This document shows, piece by piece, positions 8,076-14,729 of a stretch of DNA of 18,739 nucleotides. Location: assembly GCA_017464645.1 (NCBI GenBank), contig JAFTZF010000011.1, positions 1 through 18,739 of the forward strand, written 5' to 3'. The notes under the pieces are model-generated. The model ran no database searches. It was not told the DNA's origin and saw nothing but the letters and a program-made list of their open reading frames with translations. The translations under genes and the position numbers were made by a program. Every line of letters starts with the position of its first letter. Positions within the stretch are counted from its first letter, which is position 1. The DNA is from Lachnospiraceae bacterium. Its GTDB lineage: Bacteria > Bacillota_A > Clostridia > Lachnospirales > Lachnospiraceae.

Positions 8076-10007
8076 ATGAACCATGGATTTGTGAAAACAG
8101 CCGCAGTGACACCGAAGATTCAGGTGGCCAACACGGAATATAACGCAGGAGAAATCATCCGTCTGATGACAGAGGCGGCCGGAAACGGAGCGAAGATCAT
8201 TGTCTTTCCGGAGCTGTGTGTGACAGGCTATACCTGTGGAGATCTGTTTCTCCAGGAGACGCTTTTAAAGAGTGCCAAAGAGCAGCTGTATCGGATCGCG
8301 GATGCGTCTGCAGATCTGGATGCATTGATTTTTGTGGGACTTCCCTGGATGAAGGAGGGGAAGCTCTACAATGTGGCGGCGGCCCTTTGCCGAGGCGAGA
8401 TCTTAGGTATGGTGCCCAAGACCAATCTGCCTAACTACGGAGAATTCCAGGAGCTGCGCCATTTTGCGCCGGGCAACGAGGAAGTGGATTATATCTGGCT
8501 GGGGCGCGGCGCAGAGGAAGAGGACCATGTGCCCTTCGGTACCGATCTGCTGTTTAGCTGTGAAGAAATGCCGGATCTGGTAGTGGCGGCAGAAATCTGC
8601 GAGGATCTGTGGGTGCCCACGCCTCCCAGCAATCGTCATACATTGGCAGGAGCCACCGTGGTGGTAAACTGCTCTGCCAGTGATGAAACCACAGGCAAAG
8701 ACCTGTATCGGGAGCAGTTGGTCAGCAGTCAGTCCTCCAGACTGGTGTGCGGCTATGTGTATGCCAACGCAGGAGAGGGCGAATCTACCCAGGACCTGGT
8801 CTTTGGGGGACACAGCCTGATTGCTGAGAACGGACAGCTTCTGGCTCGGGCAGAGCGCTTTCAGAACGAAACTATTTACAGCGATATAGATGTGGCGCGT
8901 CTGGCCGGTGAGCGCAGACGCATGAACACCTTTTTTGTAAAGACCCGGGAGACGTATACCGAGTGCAGTTTCCACCTGAATGTGGAAGAGACAAAGCTGC
9001 ACCGCAAGATTGAGTCCCGGCCCTTTATCCCAAGCAACAAGGCCGACAGGGACTGCAGATGTGAAGAGATCCTCATGATTCAGGCTTTGGGCCTGAAAAA
9101 GCGCCTGGAGCACACCCATTGTCAGAGGGCAGTGGTGGGGATTTCCGGCGGACTGGATTCCACTCTGGCACTGCTGGTGACGGCCAAGGCCTTTGATCTC
9201 CTGGGGCTGCCAAGAGAGCAGATCCTCAGTGTGACCATGCCCTGCTTTGGCACCACAGACCGGACCTACACCAATGCCTGTGAGCTGACCAGACGGCTGG
9301 GCGCTGCCCTGAAAGAGGTGGATATTAAAAATGCAGTGACTGTGCATTTCCGGGACATTGGACAAGACCCGGAGAAGCATGATGTGACCTTTGAAAATGC
9401 CCAGGCCCGGGAACGGACTCAGGTGCTCATGGATATTGCAAACCAGGTGGGAGGCATGGTCATCGGAACCGGTGACATGTCCGAGCTGGCTCTTGGCTGG
9501 GCCACCTACAATGGCGACCATATGTCCATGTACGGTGTCAATGGGGGAGTTCCCAAGACACTGGTGCGTCATCTGGTGCGCTATTATGCAGATACCTGCG
9601 GCGATGAGAGCTTAAGCAGCATTCTGCTGGATGTGCTGGATACTCCGGTGAGCCCGGAGCTGCTGCCCCCCAAGGATGGAGAAATCGCTCAGAAGACAGA
9701 GGATTTGGTGGGGCCTTACGAAATCCACGACTTCTATCTGTACTATATTCTGCGGTTTGGCTTTGCTCCTGCCAAGATTTATCGCCTGGCCCGGATTGCC
9801 TTCGCCGGAGAGTATGGGGATGAGGTACTGCTGAAGTGGCTGAAGGTGTTCTACCGCAGGTTCTTTGCCCAGCAGTTCAAACGTTCCTGCCTGCCTGACG
9901 GCCCGAAGGTGGGTTCTGTAGGCGTTTCTCCCAGAGGCGACCTGCGTATGCCCAGTGATGCCTGCGCAAACCTGTGGCTGCAGGAAGTAGAGAAACTGAG
10001 TGTTTAG
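8076..10007 (+). CDS. nadE: Glutamine-dependent NAD(+) synthetase
   Basis: This 643-residue two-domain enzyme makes NAD from deamido-NAD, ATP and glutamine, the last step of NAD synthesis. The N-terminal half is a nitrilase-type glutaminase with the Glu-Lys-Cys triad visible as E46 (VFPEL), K115 ([12 protein letters not shown]) and C175 (AEICEDLW). The C-terminal half is the ATP-pyrophosphatase synthetase with the P-loop ISGGLDST (S357-S362) and [12 protein letters not shown]. Ammonia would pass between the two sites. AAGGAG at 8062-8067 supports the ATG, 29 bases after hslO. It is the last gene of its operon and is followed by a terminator. Having the glutaminase domain means it does not depend on free ammonia. 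Confidence 0.96.
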   Translation: MNHGFVKTAAVTPKIQVANTEYNAGEIIRLMTEAAGNGAKIIVFPELCVTGYTCGDLFLQETLLKSAKEQLYRIADASADLDALIFVGLPWMKEGKLYNVAAALCRGEILGMVPKTNLPNYGEFQELRHFAPGNEEVDYIWLGRGAEEEDHVPFGTDLLFSCEEMPDLVVAAEICEDLWVPTPPSNRHTLAGATVVVNCSASDETTGKDLYREQLVSSQSSRLVCGYVYANAGEGESTQDLVFGGHSLIAENGQLLARAERFQNETIYSDIDVARLAGERRRMNTFFVKTRETYTECSFHLNVEETKLHRKIESRPFIPSNKADRDCRCEEILMIQALGLKKRLEHTHCQRAVVGISGGLDSTLALLVTAKAFDLLGLPREQILSVTMPCFGTTDRTYTNACELTRRLGAALKEVDIKNAVTVHFRDIGQDPEKHDVTFENAQARERTQVLMDIANQVGGMVIGTGDMSELALGWATYNGDHMSMYGVNGGVPKTLVRHLVRYYADTCGDESLSSILLDVLDTPVSPELLPPKDGEIAQKTEDLVGPYEIHDFYLYYILRFGFAPAKIYRLARIAFAGEYGDEVLLKWLKVFYRRFFAQQFKRSCLPDGPKVGSVGVSPRGDLRMPSDACANLWLQEVEKLSV

Positions 10008-10028
10008 TTGAGATATAAAATTGATCGG

Positions 10029-10073
10029 AACAGAGTCTGCGGATTTCTTGAAATCCGCAAGACCTGTTTTTTT
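10029..10073 (+). terminator. Rho-independent terminator after nadE
   Basis: AACAG..GTCTGCGGATTT (10029-10046) pairs with AAATCCGCAAGAC.CTGTT (10051-10068) around the loop CTTG, with small bulges, and runs into a T tract to 10073. Confidence 0.9.
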
Positions 10074-10091
10074 GATTTTTTGTAAAAAGCC

Positions 10092-10118
10092 CCTTTCTTA
10101 ATAAAATTTTAAGAAAGG
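10092..10118. repeat. Inverted repeat in the nadE to response-regulator gap
   Basis: CCTTTCTTAA (10092-10101) and TTAAGAAAGG (10109-10118) form a perfect 10-bp dyad with a seven-base AT-rich centre. Read on the - strand it is followed by GCTTTTTAC, so it would be a terminator for leftward transcription. It could also be an operator for the downstream two-component operon. There is no - strand gene here to need the terminator. Confidence 0.5.
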
Positions 10119-10138
10119 CCCCGCAAGTAACTTAACAA

Positions 10139-10155
10139 TTTACTGATATTGTAAA
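10139..10155. promoter_or_regulatory. Small dyad in the putative control region of the two-component operon
   Basis: TTTAC (10139-10143) and GTAAA (10151-10155) form a 5-bp dyad with a 7-bp centre, 35 bases upstream of the response regulator start, next to TTAACA at 10132-10137. No promoter with a good spacer can be assigned. The site could be an operator for autoregulation, but the arms are short. Confidence 0.25.
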
Positions 10156-10189
10156 ATTAATACAGAAGATATGTAAGGGAGTGACACGT

Positions 10190-10882
10190 ATGAGTACCAT
10201 TTTAGTTTGTGATGATGACAGAGAAATTGTGGATGCCATAGAGATTTATCTCACCCAGGAAGGCTTTGACGTTCTGAAAGCCTATGATGGTGTTCAGGCT
10301 GTGGAGATGCTGGAAAAACATGATGTGCAGCTGTTGATTATAGACGTTATGATGCCGCGGCTGGATGGTATTCGTGCCACACTGAAGATTCGGGAGGATA
10401 ACAGCCTTCCTATCATTATTCTGTCGGCCAAGTCCGAGGACGCGGACAAGATTCTGGGTCTCAATGTGGGTGCGGACGACTATGTGACCAAGCCCTTCAA
10501 TCCGCTGGAACTTGTGGCCCGGGTCAAATCCCAGCTGCGCCGTTATACTAAACTGGGAACTGCAGCCTCCGAGCAGCAGAATATTTTCCAGACAGGCGGA
10601 CTGATCATCAACGATGACCGCAAGGAAGTGACGGTGGACGGAGAGCCGGTAAAGCTGACACCCATTGAGTACAACATTCTTCTGCTTCTGGTAAAGAACC
10701 AGGGCAAGGTATTTTCCATCAACCAGATTTACGAAAGTATCTGGAATGAGGATGCCATCGGAGCAGACAATACCGTGGTGGTACATATCCGCCATATTCG
10801 CGAAAAGATTGAAATTAATGCAAAAGAGCCCCGCTATCTGAAGGTGGTTTGGGGCATCGGTTATAAGGTGGAGAAGTTATAG
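10190..10882 (+). CDS. OmpR/PhoB-family response regulator
   Basis: This 230-residue two-component regulator has an N-terminal receiver domain with acidic pocket D8/D9, phospho-acceptor Asp52 (LLIIDVMMPRLDG), LSAKSED around residue 80 and the conserved Lys in VTKPFNPLE. It ends in a winged-helix DNA-binding domain with LTPIEYNILLLL and VVVHIRHIREKIE followed by VWGIGYKVEK. GGGAG at 10177-10181 is eight bases from the ATG at 10190; the upstream in-frame GTG at 10181 overlaps this site and is not used here. The stop codon abuts the ATG of the sensor kinase, so the two form one operon and a cognate pair. The regulon cannot be inferred from the window. Confidence 0.95.
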   Translation: MSTILVCDDDREIVDAIEIYLTQEGFDVLKAYDGVQAVEMLEKHDVQLLIIDVMMPRLDGIRATLKIREDNSLPIIILSAKSEDADKILGLNVGADDYVTKPFNPLELVARVKSQLRRYTKLGTAASEQQNIFQTGGLIINDDRKEVTVDGEPVKLTPIEYNILLLLVKNQGKVFSINQIYESIWNEDAIGADNTVVVHIRHIREKIEINAKEPRYLKVVWGIGYKVEKL

Positions 10883-13579
10883 ATGAAGCAATGGAGATAT
10901 GCCTGGGGCTGGAAAGCGGCTGCAGTGGTGATCAATCAAATATGCGCAGTGGTCATGGTACTTTCCCTGTTCCTGTGTATGCTGTATGTAGGCAGCGGCG
11001 GTATCGGGCTGCTGAGGCAGGATGAAAATTTCGAGGACACAGAGTATTACCAGACAGAAGTGCGGGAGCAGATTTACCGGTGTATCCGCGCGGCCAGCAG
11101 AGAGAGTAAGTTTGAAAGTGGTGGCGTCTATGATAAAGACATTCTGGTAAATCTGGAAGACTATGTGACGAACAACCGGATTCTGGATGCGGCAGATATC
11201 AAGACCGGCTTGTACTATAAGCTGACAGATCTGCTCAGTTGGGCAGAGGAAGGCATCACCACAGGCGAGCTGCTGCGGATTGAATATCAGGATGGTCGTG
11301 TGGACTACACCATGCAGGATGGCTATATCCAGACCGTTACCAATACCTATGATGAAAATGGGGATGTGATCAGCTCCTCCTCTGTAGTCAGATCCGGGAG
11401 CCTCGATGGCGGTACCAGAGTGTATGCAGAGGAAGGGCTTGATGCGGAATCCGAAGAAGTGATGGATATTTCCGAAGTCCTGGGACTGGGTTCGGAGAGT
11501 GCAGTAGCCTACGAATTGGTAACAGAAGAGGTGGACGCCTATTTGAATAATACGGCTGACTCCACTATTTTGCAGATGGAAACCCTGGAGGCGGTGGGAG
11601 AGCGATATGCACCGGTGGGTTACGGAAGCCTCATTGAGTATGCCCAGAAAAATAAACTGACCGGAAGTGAGCTTCAGGGGCTTTACCATGATCTGCAGGA
11701 AACCATTACAACCATTTATAATGATTATTATGCATATGTGGAGAATCTGGAACTGTTCAGCCCAAGCATGACCAATATGCGCTACATGATCATCCCGGCT
11801 GCTGTGAAAGGGCTGACGGCAGAGAATTTTAACGAGCTCACATTTACGAATCTGAAAGCGGTGCCGGCTGAACTGGAAGGAACAGAGGCGTTTCTGGAGT
11901 ATTTCCGCAGCTATCCGGATTACATGATTTATAATACGGCGGACATGGGCTTTGAAAGCCAGAAGATGCCGTTGTCCATTGGAGATATCAGCAATTATCT
12001 GAAGGGATATGGACCTTCCGTAGAGGGAGATTATATTGTTGCCATAGCGGTGGATCCGGCTTATCAGGCCAGCGATAATCTCCAGGCCTATAAGCTGCAG
12101 TTTGAACAGCTGCGCCCCATCAGTGAATGGGCGTTCTACGGCTTGTTCCTGGGCCTGGTACTGTATTTCCTGACGCTGGTGTATCTGACATTGGCAGCAG
12201 GACATCGCTCCACCAGTGAACGCAGTGTCATTCATCTGAATTTGTTTGACCGGATAAAAACAGAGATTGCTGCAGCTATTGTGGTTGCGCCGGCAGTGGG
12301 ACTTGTATTTTTGGCTTATCGGGTGCTTCGCAGGATACCGGCCAGTGGACTTTGGCAGTATGCGCTTATAGGAGGAGCATTCCTGTTCCTTTTAAATGCT
12401 CTTTTCCTGTGTGGCTATTTAAGTTTGGCGCGCCGTGTAAAGGGCCGGAACATCTGGACCAACAGCGTGTTTTATATGATTCTGCGTTTCCTGAATACAG
12501 TCATTGCCAACCGAAAAATGACCACCCGCACTATTTTAGAGTATCTGCTGTTCCTGGCAGCCAACTGCGTCCTTCTGCTCTTTGACCTGGAAGGATTCCT
12601 GGCAGCCTGTGTCATGGATGCCATTGTGGGCGTAGTCCTTTTAAATCGGGCGGTAGAGCGCCAGAAAGTGCTGGACGGAATTTGTAAAATAACAGAGGGT
12701 GAGCTGGATTACCAGATCCCCACAGATGAGATGCACAGTGACACCAAGGTTTTTGCAGAGGCAGTAAACCGCGTAGGTGAGGGCCTGGCCCAGGCGGTGG
12801 CCCAGGGCGTGAAGGACGAAAAGCTGAAATCAGACCTGATCACCAATGTGTCTCATGATATAAAGACACCGCTGACCTCCATTATCAACTATGTAGACTT
12901 GTTGAAGCGGGAGGATATTCCCAATGAAAAGGCCAGAAGCTATATTAAGATCCTCGAGGAAAAATCCCACCGTCTGAAGCATTTGACAGAGGACCTGGTG
13001 GAGGCATCCAAGATCAGTTCCGGCAATGTGACGCTGGAATTCATCCGGATTAATTTCCAGGAGCTGATCCAGCAGACCAATGGAGAGTTCTATGAGCGGT
13101 TTGAGGCCAAGGGCCTGCGGGTAGTGACTAATATGCCGGAAGAGCCGGTGGTCATTGAGGCAGACGGACGGCGGCTGTGGCGTATCATTGAAAATGTCTA
13201 CAGCAATGTGGCCAAGTACGCCATGCCAAATACCCGGGTCTATGTGGATATGACCGTCGTAGGTCGCATGGTCCGGCTGAATGTAAAGAATATTTCCGAG
13301 CAGCCTCTGAATATTGAGGCCAGCCAGCTGACGGAGCGGTTCATCCGCGGCGATGTGTCCAGAAGCAGTGAGGGCAGCGGACTTGGACTATCCATAGCCA
13401 GAAATCTGACAGAGCTCCAGAAGGGCAGCTTTGAGATTTATCTGGACGGAGATTTGTTCCGGGTGACCATCATCTTCCCCCTGGCGCCGGCGGGCAGCCA
13501 TGAGAGCGAGGAGGTGCTGCGGGAGGAGACCGTAGCGCCGGAAGAGGCGGAAGGCCTGGTGGGCCGGGAAGAAGAGTAG
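10883..13579 (+). CDS. Large multi-pass sensor histidine kinase
   Basis: This 898-residue membrane kinase is the partner of the preceding regulator. A transmembrane segment at about 12-36 is followed by an extracytoplasmic region of about 375 residues with no recognised motif. Further hydrophobic segments lie at about 416-440, 462-482, 490-516 and 553-592, the last probably a hairpin. A HAMP-like linker at about 593-650 leads to the dimerisation/phosphotransfer domain with His658 in NVSHDIKTPLTS. The ATPase domain has N-box ENVYSNVAKYA (N771/N775) and G-box GSGLGLSIARN from G831. The C-terminus carries an acidic tail of about 30 residues, rich in Glu and Ala, beyond the ATPase domain. The start ATG directly follows the regulator stop, with GGTGGAG inside the end of the regulator gene. 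Signal unknown; the large outer domain plus several membrane passes suggests an envelope cue. Confidence 0.93.
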   Translation: MKQWRYAWGWKAAAVVINQICAVVMVLSLFLCMLYVGSGGIGLLRQDENFEDTEYYQTEVREQIYRCIRAASRESKFESGGVYDKDILVNLEDYVTNNRILDAADIKTGLYYKLTDLLSWAEEGITTGELLRIEYQDGRVDYTMQDGYIQTVTNTYDENGDVISSSSVVRSGSLDGGTRVYAEEGLDAESEEVMDISEVLGLGSESAVAYELVTEEVDAYLNNTADSTILQMETLEAVGERYAPVGYGSLIEYAQKNKLTGSELQGLYHDLQETITTIYNDYYAYVENLELFSPSMTNMRYMIIPAAVKGLTAENFNELTFTNLKAVPAELEGTEAFLEYFRSYPDYMIYNTADMGFESQKMPLSIGDISNYLKGYGPSVEGDYIVAIAVDPAYQASDNLQAYKLQFEQLRPISEWAFYGLFLGLVLYFLTLVYLTLAAGHRSTSERSVIHLNLFDRIKTEIAAAIVVAPAVGLVFLAYRVLRRIPASGLWQYALIGGAFLFLLNALFLCGYLSLARRVKGRNIWTNSVFYMILRFLNTVIANRKMTTRTILEYLLFLAANCVLLLFDLEGFLAACVMDAIVGVVLLNRAVERQKVLDGICKITEGELDYQIPTDEMHSDTKVFAEAVNRVGEGLAQAVAQGVKDEKLKSDLITNVSHDIKTPLTSIINYVDLLKREDIPNEKARSYIKILEEKSHRLKHLTEDLVEASKISSGNVTLEFIRINFQELIQQTNGEFYERFEAKGLRVVTNMPEEPVVIEADGRRLWRIIENVYSNVAKYAMPNTRVYVDMTVVGRMVRLNVKNISEQPLNIEASQLTERFIRGDVSRSSEGSGLGLSIARNLTELQKGSFEIYLDGDLFRVTIIFPLAPAGSHESEEVLREETVAPEEAEGLVGREEE

Positions 13580-13634
13580 TTTTAGGGATGGTTTGATATG
13601 TGAAATAGAGAAAGATTTGAAAAAGGAATTGCGT

Positions 13635-13661
13635 GGTGGCCGGTTCAAGTCCGGCCACCAG
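13635..13661. repeat. Perfect 10-bp hairpin with a tRNA T-loop-like heptamer
   Basis: TGGTGGCCGG (13635-13644) and CCGGCCACCA (13652-13661) form a perfect GC-rich 10-bp stem around TTCAAGT, which fits the T-loop consensus TTCRANY. No T tract follows, and no matching acceptor, D or anticodon arm is present upstream, so it is not a tRNA gene. It lies 56 bases after the kinase stop at the border between core and AT-rich accessory DNA. It may be a terminator for the kinase operon or a remnant of a tRNA-type attachment site. Confidence 0.5.
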
Positions 13662-13700
13662 TATATATGCGACGATCATGTGGCTTACTGCTTTTTTCTA

Positions 13701-13728
13701 TTGACATAAAATAGCCTTTGCATATAAT
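13701..13728 (+). promoter_or_regulatory. Strong sigma-A promoter upstream of the tandem repeats
   Basis: TTGACA at 13701-13706 and TATAAT at 13723-13728 are both perfect and separated by 16 bp. Transcription would start near 13735. No open reading frame follows before 13955; the transcript first crosses the tandem repeats and then the hairpin at 13883-13925. Confidence 0.85.
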
Positions 13729-13753
13729 AATATTAAAGGAAGATCGTGCTTTT

Positions 13754-13880
13754 CCGGTGGGCTAACACTTAAATCTGATATGCTTGTCAATCATGTGATT
13801 GACCGTTGGCGGACAACACTAAAATCCGATATATTTACCGGCATTCAGCTGGTCGTTGGCAGACAACACTAAAATTAGCC
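13754..13880 (+). repeat. Tandem repeats of about 50 bp (three partly degenerate copies)
   Basis: The conserved core CGTTGGCGGACAACACTAAA occurs at 13804, again as CGTTGGCAGACAACACTAAA at 13854, and in a degenerate form (CCGGTGGGCTAACACTTAAA) at 13754. The spacing is 50-51 bases. The first two cores continue as ATCTGATAT and ATCCGATAT, while the last copy loses similarity after CTAAAATTAG. The spacers between cores are unrelated in sequence but each forms a hairpin. Confidence 0.8.
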
Positions 13881-13882
13881 AT

Positions 13883-13925
13883 AAAGAGAGGGTATATAAC
13901 ACATTGGTGTTATTGCTCTCTCTTT
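13883..13925 (+). terminator. Two-part hairpin between the repeats and the PBECR4-like gene
   Basis: The outer stem AAAGAGAG (13883-13890) / CTCTCTTT (13918-13925) encloses the inner stem ATAACAC (13896-13902) / GTGTTAT (13907-13913) with loop ATTG. The only T run is the TTT at the end of the outer stem, so termination is probably partial. A leaky terminator here would allow some readthrough into the following gene, as in type III toxin-antitoxin loci. Confidence 0.6.
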
Positions 13926-13954
13926 AAAATTATACAGGAGTTTATTTGGAGAAT

Positions 13955-14032
13955 ATGAAATTTACCAAAGAAGAGGCAAGACGCAAAGTACTCAATTGTG
14001 CGAAGCTATATCAGAAAAAAACTTTTGAATAA
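13955..14032 (+). pseudogene. Out-of-frame 5' end of the PBECR4-like gene
   Basis: ATG 13955 is preceded by GGAG (13948-13951) and AGGAG (13936-13940) and encodes MKFTKEEARRKVLNCAKLYQ plus five residues before TAA at 14030-14032. This is a plausible natural N-terminus for the next gene, which has no start of its own with a ribosome binding site. The two frames join at a run of seven A (14015-14021); six A would make one continuous protein of about 205 residues. A -1 slip would not restore the frame; +1 or -2 is needed. The cause is a mutation, a sequencing error, or less likely slippage. Confidence 0.6.
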
Positions 14033-14573
14033 AAAGCTTATTACTATTTATCGTGAGCAAAGAGATAATGTGATCCGATACATAGAAGTGGCTTTTTACG
14101 AAAGAAACTATCAGCATTTAACAGGAATAGAGTTGATAGATAGTGACGGAAAAGTGATACATCACCAGGCTGTTAACTTTTATCGAAAATGCATAGAGAA
14201 CAAATTGGGTGTGGATGAAATACAGTTCAAGGTAGACGGAACAAGTCATTTGAAATTGTCGGCGCTTCCGGTACTGATGGATGTAACGAAGATAACTAAG
14301 ATCACAGGAGATTATAATAATGTTCGGTCCTATTTTTTTGTTGATAAAGTGATGGGTGGTGTGAATTTTTGCCTTGGATTAACAAAAGAGGAACGGGAAT
14401 ATGTTCCGTCATCGGCATTGCTGGAAGATATAAAAAAGTTGACAGATGCACCATCGCAGGTTCTTGCAATCTTTGAAAAGCCTGCTGGCAGCGAGACATA
14501 TGAAACGGTGAAGCATGTAGCAAAAGGGTTGAATCTGAATAATATCCGGTTGCGGATGAGGTTAGCAGTATGA
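13998..14573 (+). CDS. PBECR4-like (BECR-fold nuclease) protein, candidate toxin, frameshifted at its 5' end
   Basis: The open frame (191 codons if read from GTG 13998) resembles the PBECR4 group, a putative phage/toxin-associated nuclease of the Barnase-EndoU-ColicinE5/D-RelE fold. The recognisable pattern is LITIYREQ.., then YIEVAFYERNYQHLTGIEL, an FYRKCIENKL helix, LKLSALPVLMDV, KITGDYN, and the C-terminal VPSSALLEDIKKLT...VLAIFEKPAG. No catalytic residue can be assigned with confidence. GTG 13998 has no ribosome binding site; the natural start is probably ATG 13955, in another frame, joined at the A run 14015-14021. The gene is clearly more AT-rich than the flanking core genes, which suggests transfer. 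It follows a promoter, repeat RNA and hairpin, the layout of a type III toxin-antitoxin locus. Family membership rests on memory of the pattern, not on a search. Confidence 0.6.
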   Translation: MRSYIRKKLLNKKLITIYREQRDNVIRYIEVAFYERNYQHLTGIELIDSDGKVIHHQAVNFYRKCIENKLGVDEIQFKVDGTSHLKLSALPVLMDVTKITKITGDYNNVRSYFFVDKVMGGVNFCLGLTKEEREYVPSSALLEDIKKLTDAPSQVLAIFEKPAGSETYETVKHVAKGLNLNNIRLRMRLAV

Positions 14574-14624
14574 TAAATTTGAAAAATTATGTTTATAGAG
14601 GCAATAGAGGGTAATTTATCTATC

Positions 14625-14666
14625 GGGAATGAAAATTCCAAACGCTTTTGCTTGCATTCCCTTCTT
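14625..14666 (+). terminator. Weak terminator-like hairpin after the PBECR4-like gene
   Basis: GGGAATG (14625-14631) and CATTCCC (14655-14661) form a 7-bp stem with a long 23-base loop, followed by TTCTTTT. The long loop makes it a modest terminator. Its 3' arm overlaps the -35 of the next promoter. Confidence 0.45.
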
Positions 14667-14680
14667 TTGCTAGCTATAAT
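14652..14680 (+). promoter_or_regulatory. Promoter of the aconitase-family gene
   Basis: TTGCAT at 14652-14657 and a perfect TATAAT at 14675-14680 are separated by 17 bp. Transcription would start near 14687, giving a leader of about 43 bases. The -35 matches consensus only in TTG and lies in the arm of the preceding hairpin. Confidence 0.6.
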
Positions 14681-14690
14681 GGAACATATT

Positions 14691-14710
14691 GAACAGCAGT
14701 AGAACAGCAG
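14691..14710 (+). repeat. Short direct repeat in the aconitase leader
   Basis: GAACAGCAG occurs at 14691-14699 and 14702-14710, an 11-bp period (about one helical turn), immediately after the predicted transcription start. It could be a tandem regulator site or chance. Confidence 0.3.
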
Positions 14711-14729
14711 GATATAGAGGAGGATTATT

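Larger units (their letters stand above)
13735..13925 (+). ncRNA. Candidate structured repeat RNA, possibly a type III antitoxin
   Basis: A consensus promoter ends seven bases before this segment and a long hairpin closes it, giving a predicted RNA of about 190 bases with no coding potential seen. It contains tandem repeats of about 50 bases. In the two best units stem A (GTCAAT/ATTGAC at 13786-13803; ACCGGC/GCTGGT at 13837-13853) is followed after one C by stem B (GTTG/CAAC at 13805-13817 and 13855-13867) and then an unpaired ACTAAAATCCGATAT-like stretch. Stem A keeps its pairing while its sequence changes. In known type III toxin-antitoxin loci (ToxIN, CptIN, TenpIN) a repeat RNA like this precedes a terminator and the toxin gene. 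The antitoxin role is inference. The alternative is the end of an insertion sequence with multiple terminal repeats. Confidence 0.55.

Noticed and set aside
8403..9572. Open frame of 389 codons on the - strand
   Set aside because: Antisense to nadE, with a His/Gly/Gln-rich translation and no domain pattern.
10877..12235. Open frame of 452 codons on the - strand
   Set aside because: It lies wholly opposite the sensor kinase gene, has no recognisable motif, a Cys/His/Ile-rich composition typical of a shadow frame, and no ribosome binding site.
13576..13670. A tRNA gene ending at 13661
   Set aside because: Only a T-arm-like hairpin is present; no acceptor complement, D-arm or anticodon arm can be found upstream.
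13754..13880. CRISPR array
   Set aside because: Only two to three degenerate repeats, spacers that form hairpins, and no cas gene nearby.
13754..13880. Terminal repeats of an IS21-like element
   Set aside because: Multiple terminal repeats would fit, but there is no istA/istB gene, no opposite end in the window, and the arrangement of promoter, repeats, hairpin and gene is better explained by an RNA-based locus. Kept as the main alternative.
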